NCBI RefSeq assembly: GCF_014650115.1
Contig: NZ_BMUI01000047.1
Location: forward strand, 1 to 42,619
DNA: 42,619 nucleotides
Source of the DNA: Streptomyces olivaceoviridis
GTDB taxonomy: Bacteria > Actinomycetota > Actinomycetes > Streptomycetales > Streptomycetaceae
Direction: 5' to 3'
The position numbers and the translations under genes are program-made. Under the pieces are notes generated by a model. The model searched no databases, was not told the DNA's origin, and saw only the letters and a program-made list of their open reading frames with translations. Each line of letters begins with the position of its first letter. Position 1 is the stretch's first letter. Below, in pieces: positions 1 through 7,785 of this stretch.

Positions 1-715
1 CATCCCCGTACACCGCATACGCCACGTCCGGATGCCACAGGATGATCCCGTTCTGGAAGAGCTGGAAGCGCCCACCCAGCGAAGCCGCCTCCTCGGCCCG
101 GACCGGCGCGCCGAGGACACCCCCCGGGCCGCCCATGCCGCCGTACTTCGCCCCGATCGTGCCGTAGGGCTGGAACGCCTCGTCCCGCAGCGCCACGGCG
201 GTGCCCTCGGCCTGGTCGTAGCGGAGCGGGTAGGCGGAGCGCTGGACGGCCTGGGCCAGCTGCCCGGCGGTGCTGCCCTCCATACCGGGTTCCATCTGCT
301 CGGCGACCTCGAAGAACTTCGACGCGGCGTAGTCCACGTCCAGGACCTGCTCGGGCGATCCCCAGCCCTGCGAGGGGCGTTGCTGGAAGACGCCGAGCGA
401 GTCCCGATCCCCGCACGCCAGGTTGTTCATCCGGGACTCGACCCAGCCGGTCTCGAACCCGGCGAGCATCACCTTCGGGGAGACGTTCATGCGCTGGCCG
501 ACCTCGTAGACCTTGCGGGTGACCGCTATGTCGCGTTCCGCGGGGATGTCGCAGTACGCCGTGGCGGGCGCGGCGTGGCCGAGGGGGCCGGGTATCTTCG
601 GGGGTCGGGTGCTGTCGGCGCTCGCCGGGCCGCTGCTGAGGGCGGTCAGCACCGTGAGGGCGGCGAGCAGGGCCGTGCCGCCTGCTCTCGCGCGTCGTAA
701 GCGGACTGCGCGCAC
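1..715 (-). CDS. Secreted LGFP-repeat protein with lytic-transglycosylase-like domain (partial)
   Basis: The gene reads leftwards from a GTG at 715, with a GGAGGA ribosome site five bases upstream, and runs off the left edge of the window. Residues 1-30 form an Arg-rich start, a hydrophobic core (ALLAALTVLTALSSG) and an ASA cleavage site, so the protein is exported by Sec. About residues 60-120 contain VMLAGFETGWVESRMNN, CGDRDSLGVFQQRPSQGWG, the pattern of actinobacterial transglycosylase/lysozyme-like folds. Toward the window edge come GVLGAPVRAEEAASLGGRFQ and LFQNGIILWHPDVAYAVYG, typical LGFP repeats that anchor proteins to the cell wall. It is probably a peptidoglycan-active or wall-bound enzyme. 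It lies 50 bases downstream of the exported DUF4185 gene on the same strand, so co-transcription is plausible. The C-terminal part is not seen. Confidence 0.85.
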   Translation of the reverse strand, partial: MRAVRLRRARAGGTALLAALTVLTALSSGPASADSTRPPKIPGPLGHAAPATAYCDIPAERDIAVTRKVYEVGQRMNVSPKVMLAGFETGWVESRMNNLACGDRDSLGVFQQRPSQGWGSPEQVLDVDYAASKFFEVAEQMEPGMEGSTAGQLAQAVQRSAYPLRYDQAEGTAVALRDEAFQPYGTIGAKYGGMGGPGGVLGAPVRAEEAASLGGRFQLFQNGIILWHPDVAYAVYGD

Positions 716-765
716 TTGATTCCTCCTGGGGGGTGTGTTCTGCGAGGGCACGTGCGGGGCGTGAC

Positions 766-1956
766 TCACGGGTTGATGCCGTCGTACTGCAGGACGCGGT
801 AGGGCGACTGGTGGAGCTGGCCGTTCCACTGCGAGACGATCAGGGTCAGGGAGGTGGGACCGGCGCTGCCCGGGTGGATGTATCCGCCGTAGAGGAAGGG
901 GAGTTGGGGTTTGCCCCAGTGGGAGGTCGGCCAGGTGGCGTTGCCGACGATCTGCGGCTTCGGCGCGCTCCACACGGCGTCGGGCCGGAGGGCGGTGCGG
1001 GTGCAGATCGAGTAGTCGGTGACGTCGAAGTAGCTCATGCAGTACGTGCCGCCGATGCGCTTGACGGAGAACTCGCCGATGTTGTTCCCGGAGAGGATCA
1101 CGGACGGCTGCACCGCGCGGGTCCACTGCCACCTGCCGTCCAGGTACGCCCAGTTCTCCTGCGCTCCGAAGTTGCCGGCGCGGAACTCCTCCGGCCGGAT
1201 GCGGAAGAGCTGGATCGCGCCGCCGTCACCGGTGTTGAGGTGGCTGCCGTTCCAGCGCTTGGAGAAGATGTACAGCCAGCCGTCGGGGTCGATGCCCGCG
1301 AACGACCACATGCCGTACAGGGACTGGTTGACGCCCTGGGTGTCCCCCGCCCAGTGGTAGGGGTAGTCGTGCCAGGTGACGCCGTGGTCGTCGGAGTAGG
1401 CGACGCCGGACATCCGTGAGCCGTCGTAGCCCGCGGGCGGCTGCCAGACCTCCACGGAGGTGTACTGGATGTAGGTGCGGCCGCCGAACTCGATGCAGTC
1501 GTTCGGGATGCGGCTGACCTCGAAGCCGTGTCCGTTGTCGGCGTTGTGCTGGTAGTCGAAGAGCTGCCGGGCGCCGCCTCCCGTGGGCATGGCCCACGTG
1601 AACGAGATCGGCGTGGAGCCGGAGGCGTCGAAGGATGCCTGGTTCAGCATGACCGGGGAGCCGAGATACTCCCCTCCCAGCGCGGGTTCGCTGAAGGAGT
1701 CGCCGAAGACATAACCCCAGGTGTTGTCGTGCTCCCGGTAGTAGGGGATGGCGAGGTCGCCCGATCCCAGCCCCTGCGCACGGGCCGAGTCGCCGGGCTG
1801 TTCGCACAGCGGCGCACCGTTCTGGGCCGCGGCGGCGGAGGGGGCGGCGGCGAGGGAGCCGCCGAGCGCGCCGGCGGTCAGGGCGACGCCCGCGCCGGCC
1901 TTGAGCAGGGTTCGGCGGGTGGGCGGACGGCGGTCGGGGTGTGCGGAGTCGGACAT
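766..1956 (-). CDS. Tat-exported DUF4185 domain protein
   Basis: I place the start at ATG 1956, preceded by GAAGGG, because a twin-arginine signal follows at once: RRPPTRRTLLKAG, a hydrophobic stretch (GVALTAGALGGSLAAAPSA), then AAAAQ. That gives 396 aa. The mature part reads as one DUF4185 domain of about 340 aa, a beta-propeller-like fold found in secreted actinobacterial proteins and related to sugar-binding or glycosidase-like enzymes. Supporting segments are GSGDLAIPYYREHDNTWGYV, FGDSF, YSDDHGVTWHDYP, GIDPDGWLYIFSKRW and the C-terminal SQWNGQLHQSPYRVLQYDG. The biochemical role of the family is not settled. Tat export suggests a cofactor or folding before secretion. The gene is intact and precedes the LGFP-repeat gene. 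Confidence 0.88.
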   Translation of the reverse strand: MSDSAHPDRRPPTRRTLLKAGAGVALTAGALGGSLAAAPSAAAAQNGAPLCEQPGDSARAQGLGSGDLAIPYYREHDNTWGYVFGDSFSEPALGGEYLGSPVMLNQASFDASGSTPISFTWAMPTGGGARQLFDYQHNADNGHGFEVSRIPNDCIEFGGRTYIQYTSVEVWQPPAGYDGSRMSGVAYSDDHGVTWHDYPYHWAGDTQGVNQSLYGMWSFAGIDPDGWLYIFSKRWNGSHLNTGDGGAIQLFRIRPEEFRAGNFGAQENWAYLDGRWQWTRAVQPSVILSGNNIGEFSVKRIGGTYCMSYFDVTDYSICTRTALRPDAVWSAPKPQIVGNATWPTSHWGKPQLPFLYGGYIHPGSAGPTSLTLIVSQWNGQLHQSPYRVLQYDGINP

Positions 1957-2393
1957 GGTCGTCCCTTCGGGGTCGGTCGGCCGCGGTGGACTCGGTCGGT
2001 CGGTCCGCCGCGACGCACGGAGTGACGGTCGGGGATGCGGGCCGCGGGCGCTGTGCCGGCGGTCGTGCGGGGTCGGGCACCGCGGCCGGTGCCGGGGTGG
2101 CGGCACGAGGTGGTCGCCGGGCCACGGCTGCGGATACGGACCGGACGGGCCGGATGGACCGGCGGGCCCGCGGCGGTCGGCTCATCCTGGCGGGGGGCGT
2201 TGAAGAATCGATGAAATCCCCGTTCAGCGAACGGATTCGGCGTCCAGGGAGCCTCGGTGGAGGAGTCGTCGTGGAGCCGTCACCCGTCGGCCCGGACCGT
2301 CGCACACCCACAGCGGTGTCATGGGAATTCCATCGGCCCTCCTTAGCGTGACCGGGCCCGGACAAAAGCCGCCGGTACGGGAGGGACGGCTCG
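1957..2393. other. Intergenic region between divergent DUF4185 gene and acylase remnant
   Basis: About 440 bases with no supported gene. Open frames here are GC-driven and show no family resemblance. It must hold the promoter of the DUF4185 gene, but I cannot point to convincing -10/-35 boxes. Confidence 0.5.
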
Positions 2394-3038
2394 ATGGCGT
2401 GCAGGAGACTCGGTTCGAGGCTGCCGGTGGTGGTGATGGCCGCGGTCGCCGTGATGCGCACGACGGCGGTCGCCGCTTCGTCCGCCGCCGGGGAGGGGAG
2501 CGCCGAGGCGACGGTCCGCTCTACCGAGTACGGCATCCCGCACATCACGGCCTCCGGCTGGGAGGCACTGGGACCGGGGTACGGGTATTTCACGGCCAAG
2601 GACACCCTCGGCGCCCTGGCCGGCACGTATCCGATGGTCGGCGCCCGGAGGTCGCGCCATCTCGGGCCCGATGGCAGGGTCAGCCCCGGCAGGGGCCGGA
2701 ACACCATCATCAACCTCAACGGCGACCGGTACTTCCAGCGGATCAACGACGACCGGGTGGTGGAGCGGCTGATCGACCAGCCCGCGTCCAATGGCCCGGA
2801 GCCGGAAGTCAAGGAGATGTCGTCTTCGGGTCCAGTTTCATCCAGGAGGTGCGGTTCACCGCGGACGGCCCCGCCGCAGTCCTCCTCCCTGCTGACCTAC
2901 TCCCGGTCGATCGACCCGGCCACGCCGCACTACGCCGATCGGACGAGGCTGTTCTCGGCGGGCCGGTGGGTGACCGAGCGCTTCACCGGGGAACAGATCG
3001 CGGCCTCGCCTGAGTTGGAGGTCGAGGTCCTGAGCTGA
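2394..3038 (+). pseudogene. Penicillin/acyl-homoserine-lactone acylase, internally deleted and frameshifted
   Basis: The open frame of 214 codons has a signal peptide (PVVVMAAVAVMRTTAVAASSA) and then the N-terminus of the penicillin acylase family: EYGIPHITASGWEALGPGYG, YFTAKDTLGALAGTY, YFQRINDDRVVERL. At about 2820 it jumps to the extreme C-terminus of the same family. GSSFIQEVRFTADGP is read in the next frame, then SLLTYSRSIDPATPHYADRT and FSAGRWVTERFTGEQIA return in the first frame. Family members are about 750-850 aa, so some 500 residues are missing, including the beta-chain N-terminal Ser nucleophile and its oxyanion residues. The product cannot be an active Ntn hydrolase. Intact homologues hydrolyse penicillins or quorum-sensing acyl-homoserine lactones outside the cell. 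Confidence 0.85.
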
Positions 3039-3164
3039 GATCGACGTGTGAGTACGCCGGAACCGCCGAGGACAGTCTTCAGCGTGCTCCTCCCCTCCCG
3101 GGGCGTCACCGCGTCCCGGCACATCTCGCCCCGCACCACACGAAGGCTCACAAGGAGGCACGCT

Positions 3165-4253
3165 GTGGCAAGGACATCGAACCGCTGGCGACTGACGGCG
3201 ACCGGGATGGTCACCGCCGTCGCCCTGGCCTTGGCCCTGGCCCTGCCGGCCGGTCCGGCCCAGGCGGCCGACGGCACCGCACCGCCGCCGTTGACGAACG
3301 GATTCGGACTGACGCAGGTCGACACGGCCGCGGGTGGTCCCACGAACTTCACCATCACGGTGACCACGCCGGAGGTCGCCGGCAAGCACCACATCAAGAT
3401 CATCCTGCCTAGCGGCTACTACGACGACCCGAACAGGCGCTACCCCGTGCTGTACTTCCTGCACGGTTCGCCCGACGACCCGATCCAGCAGAACTATCCG
3501 GCGCTGACCATGTCCGACTCGATGATCACCGTCATTCCGGACGGCGGCGCCCGGGGCTGGTACGCCAACTGGCTGAACCAGAAGACGCAGCTCGGCGCCC
3601 AGAACTGGGAGAACTTCCACCTCAAGCAGGTCATCCCGTTCATCGACGCGAACCTGCGAACCATCCCCACCAAGAAGGCCAGGGCCGTCGCCGGTGTCTC
3701 CATGGGCGGGTTCGGCGCCCTGCACTACGCGCAGGTCCGGCCCGACCTGTTCAGCCAGACGGCGTCCCTGTCGGGGGACATCGACCTGTCGGTCCGGTCC
3801 ATGGACCTGCGGCTGGCCGTCGTCGCCTCCGTCACCGACGCGCTCGGCGCGATCTGCGGCTCGTCGTCCGGAGCCTGCGACCCCGACAACTCCCCCTACA
3901 AGCCCGGCGTGGACAGTGACGCCCTGTTCGGCTCGCCCTACCCGGTGTTCAACGCCGACTGGCGGTGGAACGAGGTCGATCCGGCCGCGCACATGGACAA
4001 GCTCGCCGGGATCGGCGTCTCCATCTACGTGGGCAACGGCGGCGGCGTCCCCACCGAACCGGAGTTCTGGCTCGAAGGCGCGGCCCAGCACGTCAAGGAC
4101 AGCATGGACGCGCTCGGCATGCCGTACCACTACGTCGACTACGGCGACGGTTCCACCTGGGGCACCCAGTGCAACGGCGGCCACAACGGCGGCTGCTGGG
4201 AACAGGATCTGCGGGACCTGATCCCCAGGCTGGAGCAGGCGTTCGCCTCCTGA
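3165..4253 (+). CDS. Secreted alpha/beta-hydrolase esterase (antigen 85 / esterase D-like)
   Basis: The chosen start is GTG 3165, with AAGGAGG seven bases upstream. It is immediately followed by a Sec signal peptide (MVTAVALALALALPAGPAQA, then ADG), giving 362 aa. The body is a putative-esterase fold. It has a beta-hairpin start (FTITVTTPEVAGKHHIKIIL), YPVLYFLHGSPDD as the oxyanion-hole strand, and GVSMGGFGALHYAQ carrying the nucleophilic Ser of GxSxGG. The catalytic His is likely in the GHNGGCWEQDL region near the C-terminus. Two Cys pairs (CGSSSGAC and CNGGHNGGC) may form disulfides, which suits an exported protein. Substrate cannot be told; relatives act on acyl esters, S-formylglutathione or mycolates. 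It sits alone and is followed by a hairpin terminator. Confidence 0.9.
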   Translation: MARTSNRWRLTATGMVTAVALALALALPAGPAQAADGTAPPPLTNGFGLTQVDTAAGGPTNFTITVTTPEVAGKHHIKIILPSGYYDDPNRRYPVLYFLHGSPDDPIQQNYPALTMSDSMITVIPDGGARGWYANWLNQKTQLGAQNWENFHLKQVIPFIDANLRTIPTKKARAVAGVSMGGFGALHYAQVRPDLFSQTASLSGDIDLSVRSMDLRLAVVASVTDALGAICGSSSGACDPDNSPYKPGVDSDALFGSPYPVFNADWRWNEVDPAAHMDKLAGIGVSIYVGNGGGVPTEPEFWLEGAAQHVKDSMDALGMPYHYVDYGDGSTWGTQCNGGHNGGCWEQDLRDLIPRLEQAFAS

Positions 4254-4276
4254 CCGTACGCACGCGCGCGACGAAC

Positions 4277-4319
4277 GGACGGGCCGGCTGCCGCCTCCCA
4301 CGTGGCGGCCGTCCCGTCC
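4277..4319 (+). terminator. Probable rho-independent-like hairpin after esterase gene
   Basis: About 23 bases after the esterase stop, GGACGGG at 4277-4283 pairs with CCCGTCC at 4313-4319, and GCCGCC at 4290-4295 pairs with GGCGGC at 4304-4309. The inner part is imperfect. No T-run follows, as is common in Streptomyces terminators. Confidence 0.5.
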
Positions 4320-4344
4320 GGCGTCCGCGCGCCACGCCCGCCGC

Positions 4345-4645
4345 AACGGCTACCGCCCGCGCGAGTGGGACACCCGCGCCGGGACTGTCGAGCTCGCCGT
4401 TCCCGAGCGAGGCCCGCCACCGCTTGCGCAGCGCGGTCAGCGACAGCAGCTCCGTGCACTTGGGCGGGCGTGTCTGGTCGGCGGCCTGGCAGGCCAGCGC
4501 GTAGGCGGCCCGCTCTCCCGGCGGATGCCCCTGCCGTTCCCGGTACTTGGCGGTGAGGACGGGCAGCGCGTCCTCGATCTGCCGGCGGCGGGCCGACTGC
4601 CACCAGATGAGACGCTGGTCGATTCCCGCGATCTCCATGACCGGC
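4345..4645 (-). pseudogene. Fragment of a TraA/TrwC-type (MobF) relaxase
   Basis: On the minus strand the frame reads GIDQRLIWWQSARRRQIEDA, LPVLTAKYRERQGHPPGERA, AYALACQAADQTRPPK, LSLTALRKRWRAS. This matches, from memory, a helical segment in the middle of long actinobacterial conjugative relaxases (over 700 aa). Only about 90 residues survive. The frame continues into non-family sequence on one side, and on the other it meets the DUF1963 remnant at about 4690. It is not expected to be functional. It indicates that a conjugative plasmid or ICE once occupied this site. Confidence 0.6.
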
Positions 4646-4679
4646 CTGCGGCCATGCGCCACCTCGCGCGCCGTGCCGT

Positions 4680-5130
4680 TCGAAGGGGCACCAGAACACC
4701 TGGAGCAGGTCACCTGCACCGGTGCCGGGCAGGCCGGGCACGTCCCGCCGGTAGCGCTGGGTCACGCCGACCAGCGGGATGGGGTCGGTGTCGGCCAGGT
4801 GGGGCGCGTGTCGGCCTCGCTTGAAGCGGGAGAGCTCGTCGGCCTCCTCGGCGTTGGGGCCGGAGCGCGGGTCGCGCCGCCAGGCCCGTTCCAGGATCTC
4901 CCGCTCGCGCAGCACATCGGCGTAGCGGTGGCCGCTGCCCCGCTTGTGGGGGAGGGTGCACACGGGCCAGGGCTCGTCGGCGGGCCACAGCATCGGGCCG
5001 CCGACGGAGCTGTCGTGGGCCGTGGGGGTGTCACGGCGTGGGTGTAGCCGGGTGGCCGTGCGGCGCAGCGCGGTCAGTTCGGGGACGACCGCTTCCACGT
5101 CGACGGGGCGGGGCGGGGTGGTACGGGGCA
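4680..5130 (-). pseudogene. Truncated DUF1963-like protein
   Basis: Beginning at ATG 5130, the frame reads VDVEAVVPELTALRRTATRL, GGPMLWPADEPWPVC, ADTDPIPLVGVTQRYRRDVP, GAGDLLQVFWCPFERHGA, which resembles the first ~150 residues of streptomycete DUF1963 proteins. At about 4690 the similarity stops in the middle of the domain and relaxase-like sequence follows in another frame. The C-terminal half (about 150-200 residues) is therefore missing. A longer upstream extension in the same frame (to 5263) exists but looks non-coding. The DUF1963 function is unknown, so none is assigned. Confidence 0.6.
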
Positions 5131-5269
5131 TCAGCCGGGGCTTCCTGAAGGAGGTCGGGCGGGTCGGGGCGTCAGGGCCAGGGGCCACGGGGGACTCTAG
5201 CGAGGCGGGGTGTCCCCCCAGGCTCCCGGTCAGGGTCTCCATCCGGTACGGCGGGTCGCGCACGTCATG

Positions 5270-5460
5270 ATCTGCTGCGACATCCGGCCGTCGGCCGGGG
5301 ACTCACCGTTCGGCACCAGCACCACTCGTGGCACTCCCCCGGGCTGCTCAGCGTCGTCGGTGGTCGACTCGAAGCCGGCGAGTCCTTCGACGAGGGCGCC
5401 GCAGGCGAGTTCACCGAGGAGGCCGACATCGTGATCTTCCAGTGGCGGATGCAGTCCGCC
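5270..5460 (+). pseudogene. Possible NUDIX-box remnant
   Basis: One plus frame reads SPGLLSVVGGRLEAGESFDE then GAAGEFTEEADIVIFQW. This follows the NUDIX pattern G-x5-E-x7-R-E-x-x-E-E-x-G, but with Gly in place of the Arg and Ala in place of the last Gly. No start codon or downstream domain is recognisable and the frame soon loses coding character. I treat it as a weak remnant; it could be chance. Confidence 0.3.
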
Positions 5461-5664
5461 GGCACCACGCTCACCGCCGGGGGCCCGCCCGCTCGCCGCC
5501 GGCGGTGGCGGCGGCCTGGTCCTCCTCCTCGATGTCCGGACCACCCCCGCCATCGGCGAGCTTCTCCAAGTCGTCCCCGTCGTCCTGCTGCCGGCCTCCC
5601 CCATCCGCGTGCCGCGGCAGAACCCCGCCCGCGCGGCCGTACCGCCCGCCCGTGAAGGAGCCTC

Positions 5665-6015
5665 ATGACCACCGTGTCCACCACCGCCACGACCCACTGG
5701 GAGCGGCTCTGGTCCCAGGGCCGCCGCTACCGGCAGCTCGACGACACCGAGAACCGGCTGCTGGAGGGCCGCCTCGGCCCCGGCCGAGACCGCCCGGCCC
5801 TCGACATCGGCTGCGGCGACGGCTCTCCTGCCCGCCGCCTCGCCCACCTCGGCTACCGCACGACCAGCATCGACTGCTGCCCCAGCGCCGTCGCGCTCGC
5901 CGCGGCCCAGGACCCCGGGCCCGGCCACGCACCGGTCCTGCGGTGCATGGACATCACCACCGACGACCTCAGCGCCCTGCCGGAGCCGGCCTACGCGGTC
6001 GTGATCATGTCCTCG
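5665..6015 (+). pseudogene. 5' fragment of a class I SAM-dependent methyltransferase
   Basis: ATG 5665 lies seven bases after GAAGGAG. The first ~110 codons read as an ordinary Rossmann-fold methyltransferase: THWERLWSQGRRYRQLDDTE, motif I ALDIGCGDGSPARRLAHLGY, an acidic strand-2 end (TTSIDCCPSAVALAAAQD), and MDITTDDLSALPEPAYAVV. Just after the strand-4 region, near 6010, the match ends. The frame runs on without any of the remaining ~90-130 family residues into sequence antisense to the next gene. The AdoMet pocket is present but the fold is incomplete, so activity is unlikely. The good ribosome site suggests recent truncation. Confidence 0.7.
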
Positions 6016-6148
6016 TCGGGGGGCGGCGGCACCGAGGCGGGCGAAGAAGCCGTTCAGGGCCCCGGTGGGGGCGAACGCATGTGCATCGTCACGTCCGTTG
6101 CCCCCGTCCCCTGGTGTCGGCGGCACTCTCCTGGGCGGTACGGGTTCG

Positions 6149-6757
6149 TCAGTCTGCTTTCGCCCGGGTGCGTCGGGCGTAGGCGCGGGCGGCGCGGGCG
6201 CGGTCGCCGCAGCGGGTGGAGCACCAGTGGCGGCGCCCGTGGCGCAGCAGGTAGCGGTTACAGGGGGTGGAATCGCAGCTGGTGAGGCGGTCGGCGTCGG
6301 GGCCGGTGAGGAGGTCGGCCGTGTTGGCCGCCAGGGTCGCGAGAGCGCGGTCGAGGATCTCGTTGGTGGGGCACGGCGCCGCGCGGTAGGGGCCGTTCTT
6401 CTCGTCCCAGTAGAGCAGGGCGGCCGTGGGAGCTCTGCCCAGGGCGTCGTTGACGGCGGACAGTGCCACGGGAAGGGGGGGCAGTCCGTTGACGCGGGCG
6501 GCGAACAATGCCCTGATGTGTTCGCGCAGGGAGCGCAGCTGCGTCGCACACATCTCCTGCACTCCGGCGTCGGCAGGCGCGAGGCCGTGTTCGGTGAGCC
6601 AGCGATTCGTAGCCTCGGGGGTGCCGAGGAAATCGATGAAGTGCCCTCCGGGTAGTGCGACGGCGCTGTTCACGAAGTCGAGGGCGAGGTATTCCTCCGC
6701 GCCCGGGGCGGGCGGGGGCGCGGATGGGGCGGTCAGGGTCTCGCTCATGGCTCTCAT
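6149..6757 (-). CDS. CGNR zinc-finger / ABATE-domain transcriptional regulator
   Basis: The protein is about 202 aa from ATG 6757; a second ATG at 6748 would give 199 aa, and neither has a strong ribosome site. Residues ~15-150 form an ABATE-type ligand-sensing domain (EEYLALDFVNSAVALPGGHF, ATNRWLTEHGLAPADAGVQE). The C-terminus is a CGNR zinc finger: CDSTPCNRYLLRHGRRHWCS, TRCGDRARAARAYARR. The four Cys and the basic tail point to DNA binding. It is transcribed away from an MBL-fold hydrolase, and the 76 bases between the two starts contain a perfect inverted repeat. It probably represses itself and its neighbour in response to a small molecule. The 3' end is next to the methyltransferase fragment. 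Confidence 0.87.
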   Translation of the reverse strand: MRAMSETLTAPSAPPPAPGAEEYLALDFVNSAVALPGGHFIDFLGTPEATNRWLTEHGLAPADAGVQEMCATQLRSLREHIRALFAARVNGLPPLPVALSAVNDALGRAPTAALLYWDEKNGPYRAAPCPTNEILDRALATLAANTADLLTGPDADRLTSCDSTPCNRYLLRHGRRHWCSTRCGDRARAARAYARRTRAKAD

Positions 6758-6770
6758 GGTACGGCTTGCA

Positions 6771-6809
6771 TTCATCCGTGACACACCTCTACCGTTCTTC
6801 ACGGATGAA
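6771..6809. promoter_or_regulatory. Inverted-repeat operator in divergent promoter
   Basis: TTCATCCGTGA at 6771-6781 and TCACGGATGAA at 6799-6809 are perfect reverse complements, separated by 17 bases. They lie between the CGNR regulator start (6757) and the MBL hydrolase start (6834). Arm centres are 28 bases apart, just under three helical turns, which suits a dimeric or paired binding site. A partial third copy (TCCGTGA) follows near 6819. Confidence 0.7.
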
Positions 6810-6833
6810 CCGCCTTCTGTCCGTGAGGTTTTG

Positions 6834-7622
6834 ATGCCCGATACCAGCACGACCACTGAGCAGATCCCCATACGCGTCTTCGGCGGCCCGACCGCCCTCT
6901 TCGAATACGGTGGCCTGCGATTCCTGACCGACCCGACGTTCGACGCACCCCGCGACTACCACGTGCCGGGCGGCCGACTGACCAAGACGGCGCCCGCCTC
7001 CGCCGTGCCGTCCGGCCTCGGCCGTATCGACGTGGTCCTGCTCTCCCACGACGAGCACCCCGACAATCTCGACGACTCCGGCCGGACACTGCTCGCCGAC
7101 GTCCCGCTGACCCTGACCACGCCCGGGGGCGGGCAGCGCCTGGGTGGGGCGGCCAGGGGGTTGGCCGACTGGGAGCCGATCGAGTTGGAGCGCCCCGGCG
7201 GCGGAACGATCACTGTCACGGGTGTGCCGGCCCTCCACGGGCCCGGTCCGCGCGAGGAAGTCGAACCGATCACCGGTCAGGTCGTCGGATTCGTCCTGAC
7301 CGGGGATGGCCTGCCGACGGTCTACGTCAGCGGCGACAACGCCTCGCTCGACCTGGTCAAGGAGATCGCCGAACGGTTCGGCGTGGTGGACACCGCCATC
7401 CTGTTCGCCGGAGCACCCCGCTTCCCCATGCTCTTCGACGGCGCGCTGATCGTCCTCGACAGTGCGCAGGCCGCCGACGCCACCCGGATCCTTGGTGCCC
7501 GCCGGGTGGTTCCCGTCCACTACGACAGCTGGGCGCACTTCACCGAGGGCCGTGACGAACTGATCGCCGCCTTCACCGACGCCGGGCTGCTCGACCGCCT
7601 GGACCTCTGCGACCGCGCCTGA
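6834..7622 (+). CDS. MBL-fold metal-dependent hydrolase
   Basis: This 262-aa protein starts at ATG 6834 with a GTGAGG site. It has a beta-lactamase-like fold close to the UlaG/YtnP-type L-ascorbate-6-P lactonase branch. Segments are GGPTALFEYGGLRFLTDPTF near residue 15, DVVLLSHDEHPDNLDDSG (the HxHxDH metal motif as HDEHPDNLD) near 65, GVPALHGPGP near 130, YVSGDNASLDLVKEIAERFG near 165 (metal Asp) and VPVHYDSWAHF near 230 (last His). It is cytoplasmic, with no signal peptide. It is divergent from the CGNR regulator and probably its target. The substrate is unknown; lactone or phosphodiester hydrolysis is possible from the family. Confidence 0.88.
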   Translation: MPDTSTTTEQIPIRVFGGPTALFEYGGLRFLTDPTFDAPRDYHVPGGRLTKTAPASAVPSGLGRIDVVLLSHDEHPDNLDDSGRTLLADVPLTLTTPGGGQRLGGAARGLADWEPIELERPGGGTITVTGVPALHGPGPREEVEPITGQVVGFVLTGDGLPTVYVSGDNASLDLVKEIAERFGVVDTAILFAGAPRFPMLFDGALIVLDSAQAADATRILGARRVVPVHYDSWAHFTEGRDELIAAFTDAGLLDRLDLCDRA

Positions 7623-7785
7623 TCACGCAGCCGGTCAGGCCGGGACGCCGACCGATGCCTCGGCAGGGCCGGTAGGGGTCCGCCCCCCGGCTCGGCTTGC
7701 CACGCCGCCCTGCCCGCGTCCCCTTCGGACCTCCCGAACCACCAGAGGCGCCGTCCGGCAAGGTCATGCTCAGCGAAGGAACTCT

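Noticed and set aside
32..719. Long plus-strand frames of 222 and 68 codons
   Set aside because: They are antisense shadows of the LGFP-repeat gene, which has signal peptide, family motifs and a ribosome site on the minus strand.
6015..6130. Minus-strand piece HAFAPTGALNGFFARLG as a separate gene end
   Set aside because: Too short and unrecognised; it may be random coding-like sequence at the methyltransferase break.
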